Below are positions 1 to 9,659 of a DNA stretch of 64,000 nucleotides, one piece after another. Position 1 is the stretch's first letter; the number at the start of each line of letters is the position of its first letter. Origin of the DNA: Azolla caroliniana (taxonomy: Eukaryota > Polypodiophyta); the NCBI GenBank assembly GCA_043228905.1, contig JBHGNT010000021.1, positions 13,082,001-13,146,000 on the forward strand, read 5' to 3'. The translations under genes and the position numbers were made by a program. The notes below the pieces were generated by a model. The model had not been told where the DNA came from, did not search any database, and saw only the letters and a list, made by a program, of their open reading frames with translations.

Positions 1-1700
1 AATAGCTATCCTACTAGCTAATTAGCCACTGGCAACTAATTAGCTATCCTAGTAACTAATTAGCTACTGCCATAGTTGTGTAAAGTACCTAATAAGCTAT
101 CCTAGTAGCTAGTTAGCTATGGTACTAGCTAATTAGCTAGTACCATAGTTGTGTAAAAAAGCTAATTAGCTATCCTACTAGCTAATTAGCTACTGGCAAC
201 TAATTAGCTATCGTACTAGCTAATTAGCTATCCTACTAGCTAATTAGCTATCCTACTAGCTAATTAGCTATCATAGTAGCTAATTAGCTACTGACATAGT
301 TGTGTAAAGTAGCTAATAAGCTATCCTAGTAGCTAGTTAGCTATGGTACTAGCTAATTAGCTAGTACCATAGTTGTGTAAAAAAGCTAATTAGCTATCCT
401 ACTAGCTAATTAGCTACTGGCAACTAATTAGCTATCCTACTAGCTAATTAGCTATCCTACTAGCTAATTAGCTATCCTACTAGCTAATTAGCTATCATAG
501 TAGCTAATTAGCTACTGACATAGTTGTGTAAAGTAGCTAATAAGCTATCCTAGTAGCTAATTAGCTACTGGCAGCTAATTAGCTATCCTAGTAGCTAATT
601 AGCTACTGGCAGCTAATTAGCTGTCCTAGTAGCTAATAAGCTATCCTAGCTACTACATAGTTGAGAAAGTAGCTAATTAGCTTTCATTGTAGCTAATTAG
701 CTATCCTAGATACCACCATAGTTAGTAAAGTAACTAATTAGCTATCCTAGCTACTACCATAGTTAGTAAAGTAGCTAATTAGCTATCCTAGCTACCACCA
801 TAGTTAGTAAAGTAACTAATTAGCTATCCTAGCTACTACCATAGTTAGTAAAGTAGCTAATTAGCTATCCTAGCTACTACCATAGTTGAGTAAAGTAGCT
901 AATTAGCTACCATAGTAGCTAATTAGCTATCCTAGCTACTACTATAGTTGTGTAAAGTAGCTAATAAGCTATCCTACTAGCTAATTAGCTATCCTAGTAG
1001 GTAATTAGCTATGGTACTAGCTAATTTAGCTAATTAGCTAGTACTATAGTTGTGTAAAAAAGCTAATTAGGTATCCTACTAGCTAATTAGCCACTGGCAA
1101 CTAATTAGCTATCCTAGTAACTAATTAGCTACTGCCATAGTTGTGTAAAGTAGCTAATAAGCTATCCTAGTAGCTAATTAGCTACTAGCAGCTAATTAGC
1201 TATCCTAGTAGCTAATTAGCTATCCTACTAGCTAATTAGCTACTACCATAGTTGAGTAAAGTACCTAATTAGCTATCCTAGTAGCTAATTAGCTGCTGGC
1301 AACTAATTAGCTATCCTACTAGCGAATTAGCTATCCTAGCGAATTAGCTATCCTAGTAGCTACTGCCATAGTTGTGTAAAGTAGCTAATAAGCTATCCTA
1401 GTAGCTAATTAGCTACTGGCAGCTAATTAGCTATCCTAGTAGCTAATTAGCTACTGGCAGCTAATTAGCTATCCTAGTAGCTAATTAGCTACTGGCAGCT
1501 AATTAGCTGTCCTAGTAGCTAATAAGCTATCCTAACTACTACCATAGTTGAGTAAAGTACCTAATTAGCTATCATACTAGCTAATTAGCTATCGTACTAG
1601 CTAATTAGCTATCGTACTAGCTAATTAGCTATCGTACTAGCTAATTAGCTATCCTAGCTTCTACCATAGTTTAGTAAAGTAGCTAATTAGCTATCCTAAA
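1..1700. repeat. Palindromic AGCTAATTAGCT tandem array (left array)
   Basis: About 1.7 kb made almost only of variants of a unit of roughly 20 bp: the 12-bp perfect palindrome AGCTAATTAGCT plus an 8-9 bp spacer such as atcctagt, atcgtact or actggca. Every 100-250 bp a longer spacer recurs (accatagttgtgtaaag or accatagttagtaaag), so there is a higher-order period as well. The array starts before the window. It ends at 1,700, just before a candidate splice acceptor (TTATTGTAG, AG at 1,719-1,720) in front of an open frame, so it may be an intron or 5' flank of the gene to its right. The same motif fills the intron at 5,988-7,503. Confidence 0.95.
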
Positions 1701-1720
1701 TAACTGTCATGTTATTGTAG

Positions 1721-2256
1721 AATCTTGTGGATTAAGGACGGCACATGATGTGTCTGGTGCTGATGATGCTGCAACAGATGAGGATACTACTGCCAATGTG
1801 GCTGAAAGTAAGAGTCCTGCTATCACATCTCCTTCAGATCAGCTGCACCCTATTCTTTTGGAACAGTGTACTGAATTAGGCAACGATGTGAAATGCCATG
1901 AAATAGTGGAAACAACATGTAAAACTGAGGTTCACAACAACAGTGTTTATGAACACTTGATGCAACATTTCTTCGAGTCTCAAGACCTTGATTCCACCCC
2001 ACCGAGCCCAACTACTGAAAATGTCCAAACAGATCCCTCTGTACTTGAAAAGCTAGTTCAAGAAACGGCTGATGTGCAATTAGCTGCTGAGGCGATGGGA
2101 AGGTTGTCGGAGGAGGACACACTTGCGCATTGGGTCCTAGAAGCAAGGCTAAATGGGGAACCAACCAGAAAAAGGCTGAAGAAGGGGCCACGATCGGGAA
2201 CAAGACCAGTTACTCGGTCAAGGGGCCCAGACGTAGTGGAGCGAAATACTGTTTAG
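1721..2256 (+). CDS. Hypothetical acidic protein exon/ORF, partner of the downstream HAD-like ORF
   Basis: The frame is open from inside the array. Translation can begin at a GTG at 1,750, but an internal exon entered through the AG at 1,719-1,720 fits as well. The product (about 170 residues) is rich in Asp, Glu, Ser and Thr, with a basic C-terminus (RKRLKKGPRSGTRP) that could be a nuclear-localisation signal. It carries the phrase NVAESKS, which resembles DVAESKG early in the next ORF, so the two may be exons of one gene or duplicated exons. No known domain is recognised. A TAG ends it at 2,256. I found no clear splice donor before the stop, so the link to the next ORF is unproven. Confidence 0.45.
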
Positions 2257-2426
2257 TTGGATATGATTGTTAGCTTAGGGATTTTGCTAGGGTTTTATGA
2301 AGTTTTACTATCCTGTTGGACAAGTAAAACCTCAGATTGGTTGTTGCTTGATCCACATTATGTAATGGAACTCTATGATGTTTTTCCAAGATAATTTGAA
2401 GAGTGTTGTTCTATGACTGAAACTCT

Positions 2427-3521
2427 TTGATGTTCAGGATATTGTTTTGTGAGACTAGTAGTTACTTTGTGAGTGTGAATATGTTGGTGTTTTCTGATGT
2501 TGCAGAGTCTAAAGGGTTTGATTCTATTGCTCGTAAGGCCAATGGCAGTGTGGATACTGTTGATGTTGCGGCATGTTTAAAGGGCCCCATCTTGAAAGTA
2601 GATGTAGCAACTGACACAAGTGATCTGGTCACACAAGTTGATCAAGCATGTAGCACGGATGACTTGGTGTTGCAGGTAGATGCAGCATGTAGCACGGATG
2701 ACTTGGTGTTGCAGGTAGATGCAGCATGTGATACCAGTGGACTGATATCGAGCAGAACAGTAGCTACATGCACTGAGGTAATCCAAGGATTGATAACTAA
2801 GTCGACAAAACAAGAGCACCAGAATGTGAAGCTAGGCCCAACACAGTCGACTAGGGGTTTAAAGAGGAAAAGGACACCAGTTGTGTCAGCCGAACCTGAG
2901 CTGATTGAGATTGATCGTATCCTACCAGAAAATGGTGTAACAGCGGCTCAGTTTCAGGAATGGAAACCTAAACCACTAGAAGTCGAGCGAAGAGCCTTGA
3001 TCTTGGAGCTTGATAAAGTCTTGATGAGTGTGAGATATATGCAGCCAAGGAGGGACGCAAATCAGTTTCTAGAGTGGGCTGCGGAGTACTTCGATTTGTT
3101 TATTTGGAGTGAAAAACCAAAATCAGATGTGTGGAAGTGTTTGGCAAGATTCTTCCCAAAATGGCGAAGTCGTTTTAAAGGTCAATGGGCACGAGAAAAT
3201 TGTGAGCAGATGGAAGCTGCAAGATTCAAGAGGCTTTCTGATTTTTGGGCTACTTGGCCTGAATATAATGCTGACAATACATTGATTTTGGATACAGAAC
3301 ATTTCCGACACTACTTCAATATTCGGAGATGCTGTCTCATTCTACCCGAGGAAATGCCTGAACAGTACCTGGTGCAAACAGTGAGCTGCCAACTAGGTGC
3401 ATGGTTGTGGACTCCATACCGAGCTCAATATGCGGATAATATATGTAGACTCGTTCCACTGACTAGCAAGAGCTTAGCTGTTTATAGGAGATTTGTAGAC
3501 ATTTCCAATGGTAATTTATAA
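2427..3521 (+). CDS. FCP1/SCP-like HAD-fold protein with degenerate catalytic motif
   Basis: An ORF of 364 codons. If it is an exon, the true 5' edge is probably the AG at 2,504-2,505 (TTTCTGATGTTGCAG). Residues about 75-101 hold two exact tandem copies of a 13-residue unit (CSTDDLVLQVDAA), followed by a basic patch (GLKRKR, 144-149). From residue 187 the layout is that of NLI-interacting-factor/FCP1 phosphatases: beta-strand motif I reads LILELDKVL (191-199), motif II reads FIWSEK (225-230), then a GQWARENC segment, and NTLILDTEH (284-292) stands where active enzymes have LLDDSP. The first catalytic Asp is Glu, the Thr/Val after DLD is altered and the second motif-IV Asp is Thr, so phosphatase activity is doubtful. 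It converges on the transposase gene and lies inside the palindrome-array block, so it may be element cargo or a captured host domain. Confidence 0.6.
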   Translation: MMFRILFCETSSYFVSVNMLVFSDVAESKGFDSIARKANGSVDTVDVAACLKGPILKVDVATDTSDLVTQVDQACSTDDLVLQVDAACSTDDLVLQVDAACDTSGLISSRTVATCTEVIQGLITKSTKQEHQNVKLGPTQSTRGLKRKRTPVVSAEPELIEIDRILPENGVTAAQFQEWKPKPLEVERRALILELDKVLMSVRYMQPRRDANQFLEWAAEYFDLFIWSEKPKSDVWKCLARFFPKWRSRFKGQWARENCEQMEAARFKRLSDFWATWPEYNADNTLILDTEHFRHYFNIRRCCLILPEEMPEQYLVQTVSCQLGAWLWTPYRAQYADNICRLVPLTSKSLAVYRRFVDISNGNL

Positions 3522-3666
3522 ATATGTAAAGAGATGACATTATTCAATGAAGAATTTAATTACTTGTTCCCACTGTACTTATCTACTGTGTAATTTGAGG
3601 AATATGTTGCAGATTGTTGATTTCATTCTATTGATGACTATTTAGCTATTGACAGCTAATTAGCTG

Positions 3667-4176
3667 CATTTGTACAGCTAATTAGCTGCATTTGTACAGC
3701 TAATTAGCTACTGATGACTATTTCGCTATAACTTATAACATAAAACTTAACAAAAAAGACATGATTTTATTGAGAAAGAAGCACAGAAAGCAGACTGTAT
3801 ACAAGAAATTGATTCCAAACGAATTTATTGATCTGTTTTCGCGAAATACATGTTTGTTTTACAAGAGAACATGGTAAGTGCTACTTGTAGCTACAAATTC
3901 CATGGCATACTATTGTAAATACATTTGTACAGCTAATTAGCTGCATTTGTACAGCTAATTAGCTACTGATGACTATTTCGCTATAACTTATAACTTAAAA
4001 CTTAACAAAAAAGACATGATTTTATTGAGAAAGAAGCACAGAAAGCAGACTGTATACAAGAAATTGATTCCAAACGAATTTATTGATCTGTTTTCGCGAA
4101 ATACATGTTTGTTTTACAAGAGAACATGGTAAGTGCTACTTGTAGCTACAAATTCCATGGCATACTATTGTAAATA
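3667..4176. repeat. 255-bp direct tandem duplication between two convergent genes
   Basis: Positions 3,667-3,921 and 3,922-4,176 are near-identical head-to-tail copies. They contain AGCTAATTAGCT motifs, an A/T-rich stretch, and the last codons and stop of the minus-strand transposase ORF (the stop at 4,146 lies in the second copy). The first copy is therefore a duplicate of the transposase 3' end and 3' UTR. Confidence 0.9.
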
Positions 4177-5987
4177 CATTCATACACATTAGCACCAACA
4201 GTGTATAAACCGGAGCAGCTATTGTATTCTGACATTGGGACGTTGATGCATCTGACCAAATGAGAGTACATATACGCCGCTGGTTTGTCTTCTAACAGCC
4301 TGTACACATATTCGTAGTCATCTAGTTTTGCATAAAAAATGCCTTCGATGTAGAATGTCCCGGCAGATACAAAATTTCCCCATGCATCTACAATATTCTG
4401 CCTTGCACACTGTTTACTAACCGTGCACTTTAATATATAGAAATCAGCACCCTCTGAATTGCCTTCTTCAGCATTTACAGCGAAGTTATCCCCAACGTTC
4501 AGGACATCACTCAAAGTATCTCCAAGTCCCTCATATGTGAAGTCAGCATTCTGCCCTGTTTCTCCATCAACTGCTTCCTTATCATTCAGAGTGTGATACT
4601 CCCAATTCTGAATGTATGCTTTGTTTAGACAATATCTCCAATTTCCCTGCACACAATGGAAGCAAAAACAAGTCAATTCTCTAACCGCAATACAATGACC
4701 ATCCAACCTGGAATAACCGCGAACAGCATGCAGAGATCGCAATTCGGGAATTCCTTGGCACTCCCAGGTCTTCTCCCTATTTACTTCATCTATCTTCACT
4801 TCCCAAAATTCACGTTTGATATCTCGAACTTGCGAGGAATAAACACCTGTGGCACTCGTCGACATATTTGTTCTTAAAAATTCAACTACATGTGATGCAC
4901 AATTCATGTGCACACCATCTGTCTTTAGTTGTTCATGGGTAAGTGCCCGCTTTATAACAGCCCCTGCACCATCATGTTCACCTTTACCATGGCCAGACCC
5001 AAAAAAATTCCATCTCATCTCCAAACCTGTTATAGCAGGATACCTCCCCACAAAATAAAATGGACGTCGAGCCTTGAATTGTGACGCAGCTCCGTCAGAC
5101 CAGACCCAATGTTGAGTAAGCTCCAAACGTTGAGCTAATAACCACTGCCAATGTAACTTAAAACAGTGTTGGACGAACAAGGTATCATGCTTCTTATCAT
5201 CGGAAATAAAGAAATGAATTACTTTTTTAACATCACCTGAAACTCGAAAATATGTTATGTGCACAAAAATGGTTACCTGAACTGAACACCAATGCATAGA
5301 TTGAATTTCATTCTGCTGCTTGAAAGTATAATTCTCTGCGAAATCTACTACTGAGACTACTACATCATTTGGGAAATCAGATATGCAAGTCTTAAACTGA
5401 TGGGCCTGCCATGAATAAATGAAGTTGTGTTTAATGAACTTTCCTAGAGATACTACAAACAGAGACACCAAATCCCTTGGTTTAAGCATCTTCCGAACTA
5501 GATCCTTTCTTTTACACACCTTTCCTTCGAAATTGGTGTTCACTGACTCAAATAACTTCACAGAGATCAATATTTCACTACTCAATTCATTTGGACACCA
5601 CCTAAATCTAGTAGGGCCACAATCTTGACATAAACCCATGACACATTTATGAATATGGAAGATAGCGTCAGATTCTCTCGGACACAATATTGAATCTAAT
5701 AAATAACTCATGGAAGAGATAACGTGCTCAGATGATTTACACTCCTCTTGCGGGCTTGATCGACAGATTTGGCACCCACATGTGCAAACTGTATTAGTTA
5801 GGGATGCGCTATGGTGACGTAGTAGATTAACAGAGTCCTTCAGAAAACCCATCTGTACATGGTAAATGCAACAACATGTGTATCGATCCTTTAAGCGTCT
5901 CACAAAGTGTGGCTTAAGAGACTCGAATGTTCGTAGTTGAACTTTGATAGTTGGATGCATTCGTTTGAACCTAATAAATAAATCCAC
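4146..5987 (-). CDS. DDE-like transposase, exon 2 (catalytic part)
   Basis: This is a 613-codon open frame starting directly after a splice acceptor (TTATTACGCAG, AG at 5,988-5,989 on the minus strand). No internal ATG start is needed. Reading order: a Cys-rich region (C38-40, C68/70/72/75, probably zinc binding); VVDFAENY (D215); WSDGAASQFK (D298); and GHGKGEHDGAGAVIKR (E337/D339). The DFAENY / SDG-SQFK / HGKG-DG-G set is the signature I know from a large group of uncharacterised eukaryotic transposase-like proteins, common in invertebrates. Assigning the acidic residues as a DDE/D triad is inference. The C-terminal 110 residues are Tyr/Cys-rich and unassigned. There are no frameshifts or stops, so the gene looks intact and recently active or selected. 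Confidence 0.75.
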   Translation of the reverse strand: MDLFIRFKRMHPTIKVQLRTFESLKPHFVRRLKDRYTCCCIYHVQMGFLKDSVNLLRHHSASLTNTVCTCGCQICRSSPQEECKSSEHVISSMSYLLDSILCPRESDAIFHIHKCVMGLCQDCGPTRFRWCPNELSSEILISVKLFESVNTNFEGKVCKRKDLVRKMLKPRDLVSLFVVSLGKFIKHNFIYSWQAHQFKTCISDFPNDVVVSVVDFAENYTFKQQNEIQSMHWCSVQVTIFVHITYFRVSGDVKKVIHFFISDDKKHDTLFVQHCFKLHWQWLLAQRLELTQHWVWSDGAASQFKARRPFYFVGRYPAITGLEMRWNFFGSGHGKGEHDGAGAVIKRALTHEQLKTDGVHMNCASHVVEFLRTNMSTSATGVYSSQVRDIKREFWEVKIDEVNREKTWECQGIPELRSLHAVRGYSRLDGHCIAVRELTCFCFHCVQGNWRYCLNKAYIQNWEYHTLNDKEAVDGETGQNADFTYEGLGDTLSDVLNVGDNFAVNAEEGNSEGADFYILKCTVSKQCARQNIVDAWGNFVSAGTFYIEGIFYAKLDDYEYVYRLLEDKPAAYMYSHLVRCINVPMSEYNSCSGLYTVGANVYECIYNSMPWNL

Positions 5988-7503
5988 CTGCGTAATAAAG
6001 GGGAATTAGTTATTCTCGTAACTAGCTAACTATCCTAGTAGCTAATTAGCTATTCTAGTAGCTAGTTAGCTATTCTAGTAGCTAGTTAGCTATTCTAGTA
6101 GCTAATTAGCTATCATGGTAGCTAATTAGTTGTCCTAGTAGCTAATTAGCTATCATGGTAGTTAATTAGCTGTCGTAGTAGCTAATTAGCTATCATGGTA
6201 GCTAATTAGCTATTCTAGTAGCTAATTAGCTATCATGGTAGCTAATTAGCTGTCGTAGTAGCTAATTAGCTATCATGGTAGCTAATTAGCTGTCCTAGTA
6301 GCTAATTGGTTGTCCTAGTAGCTAATTAGCTATCATGGTAGCTAATTAGCTGTCGTAGTAGCTAATTAGCTATCATGGTAGCTAATTAGCTATTCTAGTA
6401 GCTAATTAGCTATTCTAGTAGCTAATTAGCTATCATGGTAGCTAATTAGCTGTCGTAGTAGCTAATTAGCTATCATGGTAGCTAATTAGCTGTCGTAGTA
6501 GCTAATTAGCTATCATGGTAGCTAATTAGCTGTCGTAGTAGCTAATTAGCTATCATGGTAGCTAATTAGCTATTCTAGTAGCTAATTAGCTATTCTAGTA
6601 GCTAATTAGCTATCATGGTAGCTAATTAGCTGTCGTAGTAGCTAATTAGCTATCATGGTAGCTAATTAGCTATCCTAGTAGCTAATTAGTTGTCCTAGTA
6701 GCTAATTAGCTATCATGGTGGCTAATTAGCTTGTCTACTAGCTAATTAGCTATCATGGTGGCTAATTAGCTTTCCTAGTAACTAATTAGCTATCATGGTA
6801 GCTAATTAGCTGGTCTAGTAGCTAATTAGCTATCGTGGTAGCTAATTAGCTAGTCTAGTAGCTAATTAGCTAGTCTAGTAGCTAATTAGCTATAATGGTG
6901 GCTGATTAGCTTTCCTAGTAACTAATTAGCTATCATGGTAGCTAATTAGCTATCATGGTAGCTAATTAGCTGGTATAGTAGCTAATTAGCTATCATGGTA
7001 GCTAATTAGCTATCACGGTGGCTAATTAGCTGTCCTAGTAACTAATTAGCTATCATGGTAGCTAATTAGCTGGTCTAGTAGCTAATTAGCTATAATGGTG
7101 GCTAATTAGCTATCCTAACTAATTAGCTATCATGGTAGTAGCTATTGAGAGTAGCCAGTTACCTATGTAGTAGTTATCATAGTAGCTAATTAGCTATCAT
7201 GGTAGCTAATTAGCTTTCCTAGTAGCTAATTAGCTGGTAATAACGAAATAGCTAACTAGCTACCATGATAGCTAACTAGCTAGCAGTACAGCTAATTATC
7301 TGGTAGTACCTAAATTAGCTATTGAGAATAGCTAATTAGCTATCATGGTAGTAACTATTGAGAGTAGCTAGTTACCTATGTAATAGCGATCCTAGTAGCT
7401 AACTGAGGTAAATGTAACTGATAAGCTAATTAGCTTTTCTGCTAACTGAGCTAATTAACTTTCCGAGTAGAGTCAAAACAAATGTTGAGATAAATGTAAA
7501 TAC
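5988..7503 (-). repeat. Transposase intron filled by a palindromic AGCTAATTAGCT array
   Basis: The donor CAG|GTATTT (GT at 7,502-7,503) and the acceptor ACGCAG| both sit exactly at the edges of the two open frames, in phase 0. Nearly all of the intron (about 6,010-7,430) is a tandem array of the palindrome AGCTAATTAGCT separated by 8-9 bp spacers (atcatggt, tgtcgtagt, tattctagt). A dimeric period of about 40 bp is clear in 6,100-6,700. The spacers differ from those of the left array, where atcctagt dominates. The low-order order of spacers suggests local unequal exchange. Confidence 0.9.
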
Positions 7504-8253
7504 CTGAGGTACATCAAGAAGATGAATGGGATGCTCCTCGTATTGATTTCTTCCAACACGTTTCCTGCATAAATCCTTTTTATTGGGTGAAACCCTACTC
7601 TCATTAGTCCAAAACATTGTGATTACATCCTTGATTTCAAATGTTATGGGTGTCATTGGCTTACATCTTGTAGTTAGCTTTAGTAGACTAGTTCCTTCAC
7701 CCGAGGAAATTATACGGTTCATTGTATTGTACACTGTTTTTCTACTAACACCAATTACCTTAGATAGCTCACTGATGTTTATATCGTCAACATCACTATT
7801 AAGTAACATCATTAGACTAGACCTTTTTAAGACAAGATCATCTTCTGACCTGCTCATGGATACGAAACTATTACGAAGATTATTTACTAAAATAGATGAT
7901 ATGTTTGCATTAAGACCATCACAATCAACTAAGTCCTTTATCGATGGATCATTACATATTCCATAAAGTACTACCTTCTTTTCTTCATTGCTGATGTGCT
8001 TGGTTTGAACATTGAAATAGTCTACAACCTTTCTCTCTATGATGGTAGTCGCATTACTTACATTCTCAGCTAAACTATCCTTACCTTTACTGAGTGTGGC
8101 TTTCGTATCCTTCAACAATTGACGATGTTTCCTTTTTTTTTTTGCCCAATAGTTTCGTATGGCTTGTTGTGTCCTGATAACATCATCCCTATCCTTATGA
8201 TCATTGAGGGGTAATTCTAAACACCCTTCTTCCCCTTCCATTTGGCTAGACAT
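7504..8253 (-). CDS. DDE-like transposase, exon 1 (HTH DNA-binding part)
   Basis: The ATG at 8,253 opens exactly 250 codons, ending at CAG before a GTATTT donor. The frame joins exon 2 in phase 0, giving a predicted protein of about 863 residues. There is a basic region at residues 33-55 (KKKRKHRQ). A helix-turn-helix lies at about 160-182 (ISELSKVIGVSRKTVYNTMNR). Then comes ITFEIKDVITMFW-NESRVSPNKKDLCRKRV (204-233), the conserved linker found before the zinc and catalytic regions in this transposase-like group. Reading past the donor would add a short unrelated tail ending at 7,426, which I exclude. The family name is uncertain. Confidence 0.72.
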
Positions 8254-8585
8254 GTTAAAACCCTAAATTTCCAGAAAAAAAAACAAGTATTAAAGATGGC
8301 TATGGGCAACAACAATACACAAAAATATTCCACACAATACACAAGATTAGACACAACAATACACAAGATAATCAATAGACAGAAAAGTTATTGCAATCCA
8401 AGACCGAACAGTAGAGGATTTCACTCTGTTGGATCCAACAGTTGAGGAGGCGATCCAAGACCGACCAATGGCAACAACTGAGTGTAGAATGTTGCCGTTG
8501 GATGAGTGAACTCCGTCAAATCGAAATGTGGAAGCAATCCGGGACTGGACAGTAGTGGCAACTGAGTATAGAATGATGGCAATGG
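8254..8585. other. Leader/5' flank of the transposase gene
   Basis: Non-coding, with an A-rich run (8,276-8,285) and a short CA-rich microrepeat of 'acacaacaatacacaaga' type (8,308-8,370). No confident TATA box was identified. It leads into the 83-bp repeats. Confidence 0.4.
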
Positions 8586-9325
8586 AGGAGAGAACCCCGT
8601 CAGATTGAACAGTTACCGATGATGCTTGAAACGCACATAGAAGGCACTTGAGAATAGAGTGGCATAGAGAAGAGAACCCCGTCAGATTGAACAATTACCA
8701 ATGATGCTTGAAACGCACAGTAGCGGCCCCTGAGTGAGAGTGGAAAAGAGAAGAGAACCCCGTCAGATTGAACAGTTACCAATGATGCTTGAAACGCACA
8801 GTAGCGGCCCCTGAGTGAGAGTGGAAAAGAGAAGAGAACCCCGTCAGATTGAATAGCTCTTTGATTATGCTTGGAACGCACAGTAGCAACCCCTGAGTGT
8901 AGAGTGGCAAAGAGAAGAGAACCCCGTCAGATTGAACAGCTCTTTGATGATGCTTGGAACGCACAGCAGCGGACCCTGAGTGTAGAGTGGCACAGAGAAG
9001 AGAACCCCCTCAGATTGAACAGCTCTTTGATGATGCTTGGAACGCACAGTAATGGCCCCTGAGTGTAGAGTGGCACAGAGAAGAGAACCCCCTCAGATTG
9101 AACAACTCTTTGATGATGCTTGGAACGCACAGTAATGGCCCCTGAGTGTAGAGTGGCACAGAGAAGAGAACCCCGTCAGATTGAACAGCTCTTTGATGAT
9201 GCTTGGAATGCACAGTAGTGGCCCCTGAGTGTAGAGTGTCACAGAGAAGAGAACCCCGTCAGATTGAGCAGCTCTTTGATGATGCTTGGAACGCACAGTA
9301 GCGGCCCCTCAGTGTAGAGTGGCGG
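8586..9325. repeat. 83-bp tandem repeat array (about nine copies)
   Basis: The word gaaccccgtcag (or gaaccccctcag) recurs at about 8,592, 8,674, 8,754, 8,836, 8,919, 9,002, 9,085, 9,168 and 9,251, a period of 82-83 bp. Each unit runs through ttgaacagctctttgatgat, gcttggaacgcacagt and cccctgagtgtagagtggca. Copies to the right are the most alike, and the left ones are diverged. Repeated peptides in several frames are only a by-product of the repeat. It lies upstream of the transposase start, so a promoter or terminal role is possible. Confidence 0.93.
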
Positions 9326-9624
9326 CAGGTGGACTCGATAGGGTTTAGCAACAGTGGTAGCAACTAACCCACAGTACTCAACTAGAGATGGCCTACGTGA
9401 TGTGGCAAAGGATCATGCATAATGGACCTAGGAATTCGATATATAATTTATGGTACACATTTATGGTGCACACATCAATTTATGTTGCACATTTATGGCA
9501 CTCATTTACATATGTAATTAAAACACTCTAGTATTTTCAATGGTAGTTTTTTGCATACTTAATTTATTAATGATGGCTTTTTACTAAAATGACTATTTAT
9601 CAATGGTAGCTTTTTGCATAGCTA

Positions 9625-9651
9625 ATTAGCTATGTCAAGGACATAGCTAAT
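9625..9651. repeat. Perfect 12-bp hairpin of the palindrome family near the block edge
   Basis: attagctatgtc and gacatagctaat are perfect inverted arms separated by aag. This is the last trace of the AGCTAATTAGCT motif. Copia protease coding sequence begins about 10 bp to the right, so the hairpin sits at or next to the right edge of the transposon block. Confidence 0.75.
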
Positions 9652-9659
9652 TGTTTCCA

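Noticed and set aside
1-1700. CRISPR-like look of short regularly spaced repeats
   Set aside because: Spacers are themselves repeats of a few words, units are about 20 bp, no cas genes exist, and the setting is a plant-like genome.
8600-9300. Overlapping short ORFs with repeated peptides (MRSKHHQRAVQSDGVLFS type) in the 83-bp array
   Set aside because: They recur in step with the DNA repeat and in several frames, which any stop-poor repeat would give.
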